Source of the DNA: Phaeobacter piscinae
GTDB lineage: Bacteria; Pseudomonadota; Alphaproteobacteria; Rhodobacterales; Rhodobacteraceae
DNA: 64,000 nucleotides
Direction of reading: 5' to 3'
Assembly (NCBI RefSeq): GCF_002407245.1
Contig: NZ_CP010681.1
Location: 930,001 to 994,000 of the forward strand
Shown: positions 39,111 through 47,363 of the stretch, piece by piece
How positions within the stretch are numbered: the first letter of the stretch is position 1
How the letters are laid out: every line of letters starts with the position of its first letter
The notes under the pieces: model-generated
What the model saw: the letters and a program-made list of their open reading frames with translations, nothing else
The model's database searches: none
Told to the model about the DNA's origin: nothing
Program-made: the position numbers and the translations under genes

Positions 39111-39734
39111 TCACTTGAAGCTGCGGCTGTCCTTGATCTGGTCCCAGGCCCAGACCACCTCTTGCAGCTGTTCTTCCTGGCTGCGATCGCCCCCGTTCAT
39201 ATCGGGGTGCAGCACTTTGATCAGCTTTTTGTAGGCCTTGCGGATGTCGGCCTTGCTCCAGTCATCTTTGGCCTCCAGCACCTCAAGCGCGCGGCGTTCG
39301 GTCGGCGGCAGACGGCGCCCGGCAGGGGCGGAGCGGCCCGGATTGCGGGTGGCGTTCTGACCGAGCACCTGATGCGGATCCTCAATACCAAGCCGCGCCC
39401 AGGCCCGTGCCTCCGGGTCGCCCATGGGTTTGGTCTGGCGTTCCCAGACCTTGTCCTTGGACTGCTGGGCGTTCATCTCAGCCTCAGTGGTGCCTTCAAA
39501 GAAGTTCCACTTGTTGTTGTATTCGCGCACGTGCTCCTGGCAGAACCAGTAGAAATCATCCAGCACATCGGGCGCCTTGGGGGCGCGGAATTTGCCGGGT
39601 TCATTGCAACCGTCCTTGTCGCAGACGCGTTGGGAGGTCTCGGACGCGCCGGTGGCGGCCCGCCGCCCGCGGGGGTTCTTTTTCTTCGCTGACCGGATGG
39701 ACATATCGAAACCAAAGGGATCTGACTTGGTCAT
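39111..39734 (-). CDS. J-domain protein
   Basis: A 207-residue co-chaperone-like protein with the J domain at its C-terminus: EVLEAKDDWSKADIRKAYKKL and the HPD motif in KVLHPDMNGGD (about 176-186), which would stimulate a DnaK-type ATPase. The N-terminal half has CDKDGC and, about 24 residues later, FCQEH, a possible zinc-binding Cys/His set. The ATG at 39734 is preferred because GAAGGTG precedes it by 9 nt; a GTG at 39743 is also in frame. It is divergent from bolA. Confidence 0.9.
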   Translation of the reverse strand: MTKSDPFGFDMSIRSAKKKNPRGRRAATGASETSQRVCDKDGCNEPGKFRAPKAPDVLDDFYWFCQEHVREYNNKWNFFEGTTEAEMNAQQSKDKVWERQTKPMGDPEARAWARLGIEDPHQVLGQNATRNPGRSAPAGRRLPPTERRALEVLEAKDDWSKADIRKAYKKLIKVLHPDMNGGDRSQEEQLQEVVWAWDQIKDSRSFK

Positions 39735-39852
39735 GGGGCGCACCTTCTAGACGCAACTGTTCGACTCGGAGGCAGCAGTTTAGTCTAAGGGGCGGCAGAT
39801 TGAAGGGGGCTGGGAAAATTAATACGGGGATTTTTATGCAGGACACGGCAGA

Positions 39853-40107
39853 ATGAGCATTCGTGATGAGATTGAGGCCCGCCTGCGTGCTGAATTTGCG
39901 CCAAGCGTGCTGCGGGTCGAGGATGAGAGCGATCAACACATCGGCCATGCAGGCCACGACGGGCGCGGCGAGAGCCATTTCAACGTGCATATCCGGGCCG
40001 CGGCCTTTGCGGACATGAGCCGCGTCGCGCAGCATCGTGCGGTGCATAAGGCGTTGGGCGACATTGTGCCGCGCATCCACGCGCTGGCGCTGGATATCGG
40101 CGCCTAG
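39853..40107 (+). CDS. BolA-family protein
   Basis: An 84-residue BolA/IbaG-like protein that with monothiol glutaredoxins is linked to iron-sulfur trafficking and stress. Visible are the N-terminal helix SIRDEIEARLRAEFAP, the VEDESDQHIGHAGH strand-loop, SHFNVHI and the C-terminal helix with the invariant-type RVAQHRAVHKALGD. It is divergent from the J-domain gene across 118 nt; the two occur together near cobST in many Rhodobacterales. Confidence 0.93.
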   Translation: MSIRDEIEARLRAEFAPSVLRVEDESDQHIGHAGHDGRGESHFNVHIRAAAFADMSRVAQHRAVHKALGDIVPRIHALALDIGA

Positions 40108-40181
40108 CGCGGCAAGTCAGGCAAAGCCCCGCCTATGTGACCAAGCGGCAACGTCGGCGGGGAATTCGGGTAAGGGGCTGG

Positions 40182-40883
40182 TCAGCTCCCTGCCGGATCT
40201 TTGGAGGGGTCTTGCGCCTTTGTCAGCTTTGGCTCGGCCTTTGCGGCGGGTTTGGTTGCGGCGCCTTTCGGCGTTGCGGCGAGGGTGGCGCGGGCCTTCA
40301 GTGCGGCGGTCACGCCGGACACCGGGCTGAGTTCCTCCACGCCATCATCAGCCATCATCGCACGTGCACCACGACCGGGAACGGCGATGGCGCCCGCCGG
40401 GGCCTCCGGATCACCGGCAATGGCGGTGGGCGGTACGATGGCGGTGGTGGTCGCCGGACCAAGGGTCGGCACAGTGGTGGTTTCCGGGCGACTGGCGGCC
40501 GCGGGCTCCGCGGTGGCGGCTGCGACGTCCTTGGTGTCCGGATCTGTCGGCTCGCTGATGGCCGGACCCGTGGTCTGAGTGGCGATCTGGGCGCTGAGCT
40601 GTGCGGCCAGCTGGGCGATGGCCGTGGACTGCGAGTCCTCAGCCGCTGCTGGCAGGGCGCGGCGGAAAATCAGCACGTTGCGCCAATTGGTTGTCGAGCC
40701 GGTCAGCCCGCTGCGTTCTTCTGAGGGCAGAAGCTCCGCGCGCTGATACTCCCAGCCCTCTGCTGCCATCTCATTAAGCAGAATATCGATGGAATTGGCG
40801 AACCGGGCTTCGGCAGTTTTGACCCCCTTGGCCTTGGTGCCCTTGGCGGGGGCGGGAACAACCTTGTACTCAAAAGCTTGCAT
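40182..40883 (-). CDS. DUF4177-like protein with Ala/Thr/Pro-rich tail
   Basis: A 233-residue protein. Residues 1-75 look like DUF4177: FEYKVVPAP at the start, then INS-type SIDILLNEMAAEGWEYQRAELLP and NVLIFRR. The remaining 155 residues are low-complexity Ala/Thr/Pro/Glu-rich with no known domain, ending in a Lys-rich stretch. The ATG at 40883 follows AGGAG by 7 nt. Function unknown; it is isolated between bolA (convergent) and gatB. Confidence 0.8.
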   Translation of the reverse strand: MQAFEYKVVPAPAKGTKAKGVKTAEARFANSIDILLNEMAAEGWEYQRAELLPSEERSGLTGSTTNWRNVLIFRRALPAAAEDSQSTAIAQLAAQLSAQIATQTTGPAISEPTDPDTKDVAAATAEPAAASRPETTTVPTLGPATTTAIVPPTAIAGDPEAPAGAIAVPGRGARAMMADDGVEELSPVSGVTAALKARATLAATPKGAATKPAAKAEPKLTKAQDPSKDPAGS

Positions 40884-41093
40884 AAACGTCTCCTGTGTCG
40901 ACGGCAGGTTTAGCGCAAGCGTGCGGGGGGTCAAGCGTCCGCGTTCCCCATGGGCGGGGACCTGTCGATGGGCAAGTCGATCTGCAGTATAACCAAATTC
41001 CGCGGCGGAATTCCAGTTTGATGACGGGGGCTTGCGCTGTGATGTCAGCACAAAGGGGACACAGGCGGCTGAGTTGCAGCCTGCGCAGGCACC

Positions 41094-41119
41094 AAAAAGG
41101 GCGCCACCGGGGCGCCCTT
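41094..41119 (-). terminator. Terminator after gatB
   Basis: On the minus strand the 9-bp stem AAGGGCGCC/GGCGCCCTT (41097-41105 with 41111-41119) with a 5-nt loop runs into TTTTT (complement of 41094-41098). It is 45 nt past the gatB stop. Confidence 0.85.
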
Positions 41120-41163
41120 GGTCAATCTGCAATTCGGTCTGATCTGCGACTGGCGGCTTGCGC

Positions 41164-42678
41164 TCACTCGCCCAGTTTCTTGGCCACCAGCTCATTCACC
41201 GCCTTGGGGTTGGCCTTGCCGCCGGTGGCTTTCATCACCTGGCCGACAAACCAGCCTGCGAGCTTGGGGTTCACCTTGGCCTTTTCCACCTGTGCGGGGT
41301 TGGCTGCGATGATCTCGTCCAGCGCGGCCTCGATGGCGCCGGTATCTGTCACCTGCTTCATACCGCGCTCTTCGACGATCTGAGCCGGGTCGCCACCTTC
41401 GGTATAGACGATCTCGAACAGGTCCTTGGCGATTTTGCCGGAAATCGCATCGGAAGAAATCAGGTCAATGATACCGCCGAGCTGCGCCGGGGAGACCGGG
41501 CTGTCGGTGATCTGTTTGTCCTCATCCTTCTTCAGGCGGCCGAAGAGTTCGTTGATCACCCAGTTGGCGGCCAGCTTGCCGCTGCGGCCCTTGGCGGTTT
41601 CCTCAAAGAAGGTGGCCGATTCCACGTCGGCGGTCAGCACCGATGCGTCATAATCGGACAGACCGAAATCCTTGATGAAACGTGCCTTTTTCTCGTCCGG
41701 CAGTTCCGGCAGGTTGGCGGCGATATCATCCACCCAAGCCTGTTCGATTTCCAGCGGCAGCAGATCCGGGTCGGGGAAATAGCGGTAGTCATGCGCCTCT
41801 TCCTTGGAGCGCATGGAGCGGGTTTCGCCCTTGTCGGGATCGTACAGGCGGGTTTCCTGATCGATGGTGCCGCCCGCCTCGATGATGGCGATCTGGCGGC
41901 GGGCCTCGACGTCGATGGCCTGCTGGATAAAGCGCATGGAGTTCATGTTCTTGATCTCGCAGCGGGTGCCGAGGTGGGAGAAATCCTGGGTTTCCTGATA
42001 CTTCTCATACTGGCCCGGGCGGCAGACGGAGACGTTCACGTCGGCGCGCAGGTTGCCGTTCTGCATGTTGCCGTCGCAGGTGCCCAGATACTGCATGATT
42101 TGGCGCAGCTTGGCGATATAGGCGGCGGCTTCCTCGGGCCCGCGGATGTCGGGGCGGGAGACGATCTCCATCAGGCAGACGCCGGTGCGGTTCAGGTCCA
42201 CGAAGGACATGTTGGGATCCATGTCGTGGATCGACTTGCCTGCGTCCTGCTCCATGTGGATGCGTTCCACTCGCACATTGCGCGCGGTGCCGTCGCCCAG
42301 CTCCACCAGCACTTCGCCCTCGCCCACGATGGGGTGATAGAGCTGTGAAATTTGGTAGCCCTGCGGCAGATCGGGGTAAAAATAGTTCTTGCGGTCAAAG
42401 GCGGACCACAGGTTGATATCCGCCTTCAGCCCCAGCCCGGTGCGCACCGCCTGCTCGACGCAGTATTCGTTGATCACCGGCAGCATCCCCGGCATCGCCG
42501 CATCCACGAAGGCGACGTTGGAGTTCGGCTCGGCGCCGAAGCGCGTGGAGGCGCCGGAGAACAGCTTGGCATTGGAGCTGACCTGGGCATGCACTTCCAT
42601 GCCGATGACCAGTTCCCAGTCATGCTTGGCGCCCGCGATTACTTTGGGCTTGGGGAGTTCATATGTCAGGTCGAGCAT
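41164..42678 (-). CDS. gatB: Aspartyl/glutamyl-tRNA amidotransferase subunit B
   Basis: GatB subunit of GatCAB, which amidates misacylated Glu-tRNA(Gln) and Asp-tRNA(Asn). The 504 residues match the family length, with [18 protein letters not shown] near 24, [17 protein letters not shown], the [16 protein letters not shown] signature and [12 protein letters not shown]; the C-terminal YqeY-like domain ends in [17 protein letters not shown]. The ATG at 42678 gives the normal start. It is divergent from tex; gatA and gatC are not in the window. Confidence 0.96.
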   Translation of the reverse strand: MLDLTYELPKPKVIAGAKHDWELVIGMEVHAQVSSNAKLFSGASTRFGAEPNSNVAFVDAAMPGMLPVINEYCVEQAVRTGLGLKADINLWSAFDRKNYFYPDLPQGYQISQLYHPIVGEGEVLVELGDGTARNVRVERIHMEQDAGKSIHDMDPNMSFVDLNRTGVCLMEIVSRPDIRGPEEAAAYIAKLRQIMQYLGTCDGNMQNGNLRADVNVSVCRPGQYEKYQETQDFSHLGTRCEIKNMNSMRFIQQAIDVEARRQIAIIEAGGTIDQETRLYDPDKGETRSMRSKEEAHDYRYFPDPDLLPLEIEQAWVDDIAANLPELPDEKKARFIKDFGLSDYDASVLTADVESATFFEETAKGRSGKLAANWVINELFGRLKKDEDKQITDSPVSPAQLGGIIDLISSDAISGKIAKDLFEIVYTEGGDPAQIVEERGMKQVTDTGAIEAALDEIIAANPAQVEKAKVNPKLAGWFVGQVMKATGGKANPKAVNELVAKKLGE

Positions 42679-42850
42679 GGTTTTCCGCCGTATCCGAATG
42701 TCTATAGTTGGCAAGCGTTCTAGGCCTCTGCGCGGGCAGGAGCAAGAGGGCAATGGCGGCACGGGATTGCCGCGGCGGTATTTGCCCTCTTGGCGGGGTT
42801 AGGGCGTGCAGATAGAACTGGCAGCCCGAGCAGTTCAACAGGAGGCCGCC

Positions 42851-45229
42851 TTGGACACATCCGCCCGTATCAGCCAGACCATTGCCACGGAAATCGGCGC
42901 TGCCGCAAAACAGGTGAGCGCCGCTGTCGCGCTGCTGGACGAAGGCGCCACCGTGCCCTTTGTCGCGCGCTACCGGAAAGAGGCGACCGGGGGTCTGGAC
43001 GACACCCAGCTGCGCCGGCTGGCGGAACGGCTGGAGTATCTGCGTGAGCTGGAAAAGCGGCGGGCGGCGATCCTTGAGTCGGTGAAATCGCAGGACAAGC
43101 TGACCGATGCGCTGGCATCCTCGATCGCTAAGGCTGAGACCAAGGCGCAGCTGGAAGATATCTATCTGCCTTATAAGCCAAAGCGGCGCACCAAGGCGAT
43201 GATCGCCCGCGAAAACGGGTTGGAGCCACTGGCAGAGGCCATTCTGGCCGACCGCCGCATAGACCCGGAAAAGCTGGCGGAAGGGTACATTACCGAGGCG
43301 GTGGAAACGGTGAAGGATGCGCTGAATGGCGCGCGCGATATCCTGACCGAGCGGCTGACGGAAAATGCGGCCCTATTGGGGCGGTTGCGGGGGTTCCTGC
43401 AAAAGGAAGCGGTGGTCACCGCCAAGGTGATCGAGGGCAAGGAGCAGGAGGGCGCCAAGTTCTCCGACTATTTCGCCCATACCGAGCGTTGGGCCGATGT
43501 GCCCTCGCACCGGGCGCTGGCGATGCTGCGTGGGTCAAACGAGGGCGTGCTGACGCTGGATGTGGGGCCGGAGCCGGAAGAAGGTGCCGCGCGGGCCGAA
43601 GGCATGGTTGCGGCGGAGCTGGGCGCGGGCGGCAACGGGCCGGGGGATATCTGGCTGCGCAAGGTCGCGGGTTGGGCCTGGCGGGTGAAGCTGTCGCTGT
43701 CGATGATGCTGGAGCTGATGGGAGACCTGCGCGGTCGTGCGCAGGAAGACGCCATCCAGGTGTTTGCACGCAATCTGAAAGACTTGTTGTTTGCAGCGCC
43801 AGCCGGTGCGCGGCCGACTCTCGGGCTGGACCCGGGCATTCGCACCGGCGTCAAGGCGGCGGTGGTTGATGCGACCGGGAAACTGGTGGCCACCGAAACG
43901 CTGTATCCCTTCCAGCCGAAGAACGATCTGCGCGGGGCGCAGGTGTCCATCGTCAAGCTGATCGCGGAACATGGCGTCGAGCTGATCGCCATCGGCAACG
44001 GCACCGCCAGCCGCGAGACTGAGCGGATGGTGGCAGAGGTGCTGAAACACCTGCCCGCCAAGATCAAGGCGCCGACCAAGGTGGTGGTGTCCGAGGCGGG
44101 TGCGTCGGTATATTCGGCGTCGGAACTGGCGGCGCGGGAGTTCCCGGATCTGGATGTGTCCCTGCGTGGGGCGGTGTCCATTGCGCGGCGTCTGCAGGAT
44201 CCGCTGGCGGAGCTGGTGAAGATCGAACCCAAGAGCATCGGTGTTGGCCAGTATCAGCACGATGTGGATCAGCATAAACTGTCAAAATCACTGGAGGCGG
44301 TGATCGAGGATGTGGTCAACGCGGTGGGCGTGGATCTTAACATGGCATCGGCGCCGCTCTTGAGCCATGTCTCGGGGCTTGGCCCCGGTCTGGCAGAGGC
44401 GATTGTCGCCCATCGCGATGTGAACGGGGCGTTTGCCTCGCGCCTCGAGCTGCTGAAAGTGGCGCGGCTTGGTCCCAAGGCGTTTGAACAATGCGCCGGT
44501 TTCCTGCGCATCCGGGATGGCAAGGAGCCGCTGGATGCGTCCTCGGTTCACCCCGAAAGCTATGCCGTGGCGCGCAAGATTGTGGCTGCCTGCGGGCGCG
44601 ATATTCGTCAGATCATGGGCGACGGGGCAGCGCTGAAGTCTCTGCGGGCAGAGGAGTTTGTCGGCGGCGAGGTCGGACTGCCGACTGTGCGCGACATTTT
44701 TGAGGAATTGGAAAAGCCGGGCCGCGATCCGCGTCCGTCTTTTGTGACGGCCTCGTTCAAGGATGGGGTTGAGACGATTACCGATCTTAAGCCCGGTATG
44801 GTACTGGAAGGCACGGTGACCAATGTTGCAGCCTTTGGCGCCTTTGTGGACATTGGCGTGCATCAGGACGGGCTGGTGCATGTCAGCCAGCTGGCGGACC
44901 GGTTTGTGAAAGACCCCCATGAGGTGGTGAAGACTGGCCAGGTGGTCAAGGTCACCGTCACGGAAGTGGATGTGCCGCGCAAGCGGATTGCGCTGACCAT
45001 GAAGAAGGACGGCGGAGCCTTTGCCAAAGAGGAGCGTAACGCACGCGGACCGGCCAAGGGGGCAGGCCCGCGACAGGGCGGCAAGCCTGCGTCAGCTCAT
45101 GGCAGGCATAAGGGCCCGGGGCAGAAGCAGGGCAAAACTCAAAGCGCGCGTCAAAACTCCGGCCAGAAGACTGATCAGAATACCGGCGCGCTGGGGGCCG
45201 CTCTGATGGATGCTTTCAAGAAGCGATAG
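42851..45229 (+). CDS. tex: RNA-binding transcription accessory protein Tex
   Basis: Cytoplasmic nucleic-acid-binding protein of the Tex family. The 792 residues show [19 protein letters not shown] near 32, [14 protein letters not shown], the YqgF-like [17 protein letters not shown] near 322, helix-hairpin-helix segments ([13 protein letters not shown]) and a C-terminal S1 domain (about 648-718) followed by a basic tail. The start is TTG 42851, 5 nt after a perfect AGGAGG; an in-frame GTG at 42806 lacks such a site. Divergent from gatB. Confidence 0.95.
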   Translation: MDTSARISQTIATEIGAAAKQVSAAVALLDEGATVPFVARYRKEATGGLDDTQLRRLAERLEYLRELEKRRAAILESVKSQDKLTDALASSIAKAETKAQLEDIYLPYKPKRRTKAMIARENGLEPLAEAILADRRIDPEKLAEGYITEAVETVKDALNGARDILTERLTENAALLGRLRGFLQKEAVVTAKVIEGKEQEGAKFSDYFAHTERWADVPSHRALAMLRGSNEGVLTLDVGPEPEEGAARAEGMVAAELGAGGNGPGDIWLRKVAGWAWRVKLSLSMMLELMGDLRGRAQEDAIQVFARNLKDLLFAAPAGARPTLGLDPGIRTGVKAAVVDATGKLVATETLYPFQPKNDLRGAQVSIVKLIAEHGVELIAIGNGTASRETERMVAEVLKHLPAKIKAPTKVVVSEAGASVYSASELAAREFPDLDVSLRGAVSIARRLQDPLAELVKIEPKSIGVGQYQHDVDQHKLSKSLEAVIEDVVNAVGVDLNMASAPLLSHVSGLGPGLAEAIVAHRDVNGAFASRLELLKVARLGPKAFEQCAGFLRIRDGKEPLDASSVHPESYAVARKIVAACGRDIRQIMGDGAALKSLRAEEFVGGEVGLPTVRDIFEELEKPGRDPRPSFVTASFKDGVETITDLKPGMVLEGTVTNVAAFGAFVDIGVHQDGLVHVSQLADRFVKDPHEVVKTGQVVKVTVTEVDVPRKRIALTMKKDGGAFAKEERNARGPAKGAGPRQGGKPASAHGRHKGPGQKQGKTQSARQNSGQKTDQNTGALGAALMDAFKKR

Positions 45230-45259
45230 CAGGACACCGGATGGAGCACGAGGGCCACG

Positions 45260-45278
45260 CAGGCGCGCGAGGCGCCTG
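45260..45278. terminator. Hairpin between convergent tex and 45281 gene
   Basis: CAGGCGC (45260-45266) with GCGCCTG (45272-45278) and a 5-nt loop in the 51-nt gap between convergent genes. T-runs are weak on both sides, so it is only a moderate terminator candidate. Confidence 0.4.
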
Positions 45279-45280
45279 TG

Positions 45281-46621
45281 CTAGTTTGAGGAGACCCTCA
45301 GGCCGCTGGCGGAGAATTCCACCCTCTGGCCTGCCTCGATCTCATTGCGGAACAGTTTCGCGATAAATGCCAGTGCATCCTTGCGTCCGTGATCGGCAAA
45401 GCGGCGCGGGGAGGCGATGCGCAGGTTGTTGTCGAACCGCTGGGCTGCGTGGGCCCAGATCAGGGGATGGATTTCGCGCAGGTGATCGCGGATCAGCCAT
45501 TCTGCGGCCTCCACGATTTGGGCGCGCTGCGGGGGGCCTTTGGTGGCGGCTTCCTCGCCGTAGCGCAGGGCCACAGCGCAATAGGAGGCGAGAAGGTTGA
45601 TCATCTCCTGATCTGGGCGACGGGCCACGATATCGCGCAGACCGTCCATGAAGAAGTCGATATCGACGCGGGCGCAGGCCTCTGGGTCCAGTGCAATGGC
45701 GTCGAAATAAACCCAGGCATAGGCGCCGTGGCCCCAAGTGGCCTCGGTGCGGGCGGCGGTGCGGCGGGCCTCCAGTTCGAGCGCGGTATAGTCGCCGAAC
45801 CAGCGCGGCAGCATATGGGTGCCCAGACTGCGCATGTGGCGATGGTTGTCGGGGTCAAGATCAATGAGCGCTGCAAAGTCATCGGCGACCTGCGTGGTTC
45901 CGGCAGAGCGTTGCCCGGCCAGAAGAGCGGTTTTGGCGGCGGCTATGAAGGGACTGTCGAGCGCAATGCCATCCAGCGGGTGCAACAGCGCGGCGGCCCT
46001 GTCGAAATGGGCTGCACAACGCTGACCGTTGGCGACTGTGATCGACAAGACGTCGGAATACCCCCGCCAGATCCACGCCACATCAATATGGGCCAGGGCC
46101 ACCAAGGTGCGCAGATAGGGATCGTCGCGATACTCGACGGACATGGCCTCCAGCCCCATGACACCTTCGATCATCTTGCGCCGGTCTGCGGCGTGGCCGA
46201 GGCTCAGCGCGTGTTCGACGGCATTGACCACATCGCCGCGGGCACCATGGGCCAGCAGTTCGGCGACGGGAAGGCCATGCGGCGTGTTGCGTCGCGCCCT
46301 ATCAGCCTCTGCGATCCGGGCGGAGAGGTCAGCCCAGCGATCCTGACGGGCGAGGAACTGCCCCTGATCCTGCAGTGCCGCGCAGTCACTGTCTGAGTGC
46401 GCAGGATCGCAGATTGGCACGATCAGTTGCTCGGTTGATTGAGTGATGGCGCTGCTGTGACTGCGCGGCTCGGAGGTGCTGTCCTGAACCGTTGTTGGTT
46501 GTGGCAAGCGGACGGGGTGACCATCGGCGGTCTGGACAGTCTGTGCGCGCCCGTCGCCGGGCAGAAATGTCGCAAAAACCTGTTTGAAAAGATCGCGCGC
46601 TGGGGTGTTTTTTTTGAGCAT
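45281..46621 (-). CDS. Hypothetical protein, 446 residues
   Basis: Not recognised. A soluble protein without signal peptide or membrane segment. Residues 1-110 are variable and polar; from about 110 it is helical with many Ala and Leu, Trp-containing motifs (VAWIWRGYSD, GAYAWVYFDA), MLPRWFGDY and a C-terminal HAAQRFDNNLRI. It could be a helical-repeat protein, but no TPR pattern is clear. The ATG at 46621 (MLKKN) is chosen; an in-frame ATG at 46705 would add 28 residues. A TTAA-N6-TTAA pair lies upstream. Confidence 0.7.
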   Translation of the reverse strand: MLKKNTPARDLFKQVFATFLPGDGRAQTVQTADGHPVRLPQPTTVQDSTSEPRSHSSAITQSTEQLIVPICDPAHSDSDCAALQDQGQFLARQDRWADLSARIAEADRARRNTPHGLPVAELLAHGARGDVVNAVEHALSLGHAADRRKMIEGVMGLEAMSVEYRDDPYLRTLVALAHIDVAWIWRGYSDVLSITVANGQRCAAHFDRAAALLHPLDGIALDSPFIAAAKTALLAGQRSAGTTQVADDFAALIDLDPDNHRHMRSLGTHMLPRWFGDYTALELEARRTAARTEATWGHGAYAWVYFDAIALDPEACARVDIDFFMDGLRDIVARRPDQEMINLLASYCAVALRYGEEAATKGPPQRAQIVEAAEWLIRDHLREIHPLIWAHAAQRFDNNLRIASPRRFADHGRKDALAFIAKLFRNEIEAGQRVEFSASGLRVSSN

Positions 46622-46787
46622 ATCGATGTCCGCGTGCTGGCAGCTTAAATCACTGAAAACAAACTGACCCGGCTTTGGGGCGCAATCATGGCGCGCGCGC
46701 GCCATTGCAGAGGACGATTGGGATATTCCAGTGGCAGGTTAACGGGCGTTAAGAGTTGGGTTTGCGGCGGAGGCGCCGCGCAGACCG

Positions 46788-47240
46788 CTAGAAGATCTGA
46801 AAATGATGTCGCTCAACCCGCAGATTGGCGGCAATCAGTGCCTGCTCAAAGCGCTGATGCGGCGGCAGGCAATCCGGCGGGATACGCAGGCGTTTGCCGC
46901 TGTCTGTGAAAACCGTGGCGCGATGGGAGAAATCCCAGCGCCTGTCGAGCCGAATGTGGCTGATCCGATCCAGGGGGATATCTGTGCTGCCGGAGGCGGC
47001 GTTACGCCAGCTAAGGCCCTTGCTGTCCAGCGCCAGCATCGCAGTAGGGTTGCGCCATAGCTCCCACAGGCCGGGGAGCAGAGGCAGCGCCAGCATCACA
47101 GTGATCCAGACGGCGGCGGAGAAATACAGCGTTATGATCAGAATGCCGACCGCCCAGAGGCCAAGCGCCACGGTGAGGCGCGGTGTGCGGGCGGTCCGGC
47201 TGTAGCGATACGCCGTGGAGGAGACACCGCCGTCAGACAC
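46788..47240 (-). CDS. Hypothetical membrane protein, 150 residues
   Basis: Not recognised. Two adjacent membrane segments (about residues 21-41 and 43-60) are followed by a soluble C-terminal domain with LDSKGLSWRN, PLDRISHIRLDRRWDFSHRATVFTDSGKRLRIP, resembling the layout of PH-like or DUF2244-type proteins; this is a guess. The start GTG at 47240 falls inside a perfect 10-bp inverted repeat, so the start is uncertain. It is 123 nt downstream of pepN on the same strand. Confidence 0.65.
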   Translation of the reverse strand: MSDGGVSSTAYRYSRTARTPRLTVALGLWAVGILIITLYFSAAVWITVMLALPLLPGLWELWRNPTAMLALDSKGLSWRNAASGSTDIPLDRISHIRLDRRWDFSHRATVFTDSGKRLRIPPDCLPPHQRFEQALIAANLRVERHHFQIF

Positions 47241-47268
47241 CCGCCAGACCTACGGCACGGCGGGTGTC
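47236..47268. other. Perfect inverted repeat at the start of the 46788 gene
   Basis: GACACCCGCC (47236-47245) pairs with GGCGGGTGTC (47259-47268) around a 13-nt loop. On the minus strand it covers the GTG start and its upstream G-rich stretch. It may be a pepN 3' hairpin or hide the start codon in mRNA. Confidence 0.55.
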
Positions 47269-47363
47269 ACCGAGATCCGGCTGACGGCAAAGCTGCACCG
47301 TTTCCAGATCTACAGAGGGGAACGGGCAGTCAGGCCGCCCGCTCTTTCTGCGTGGCTTGGGCG

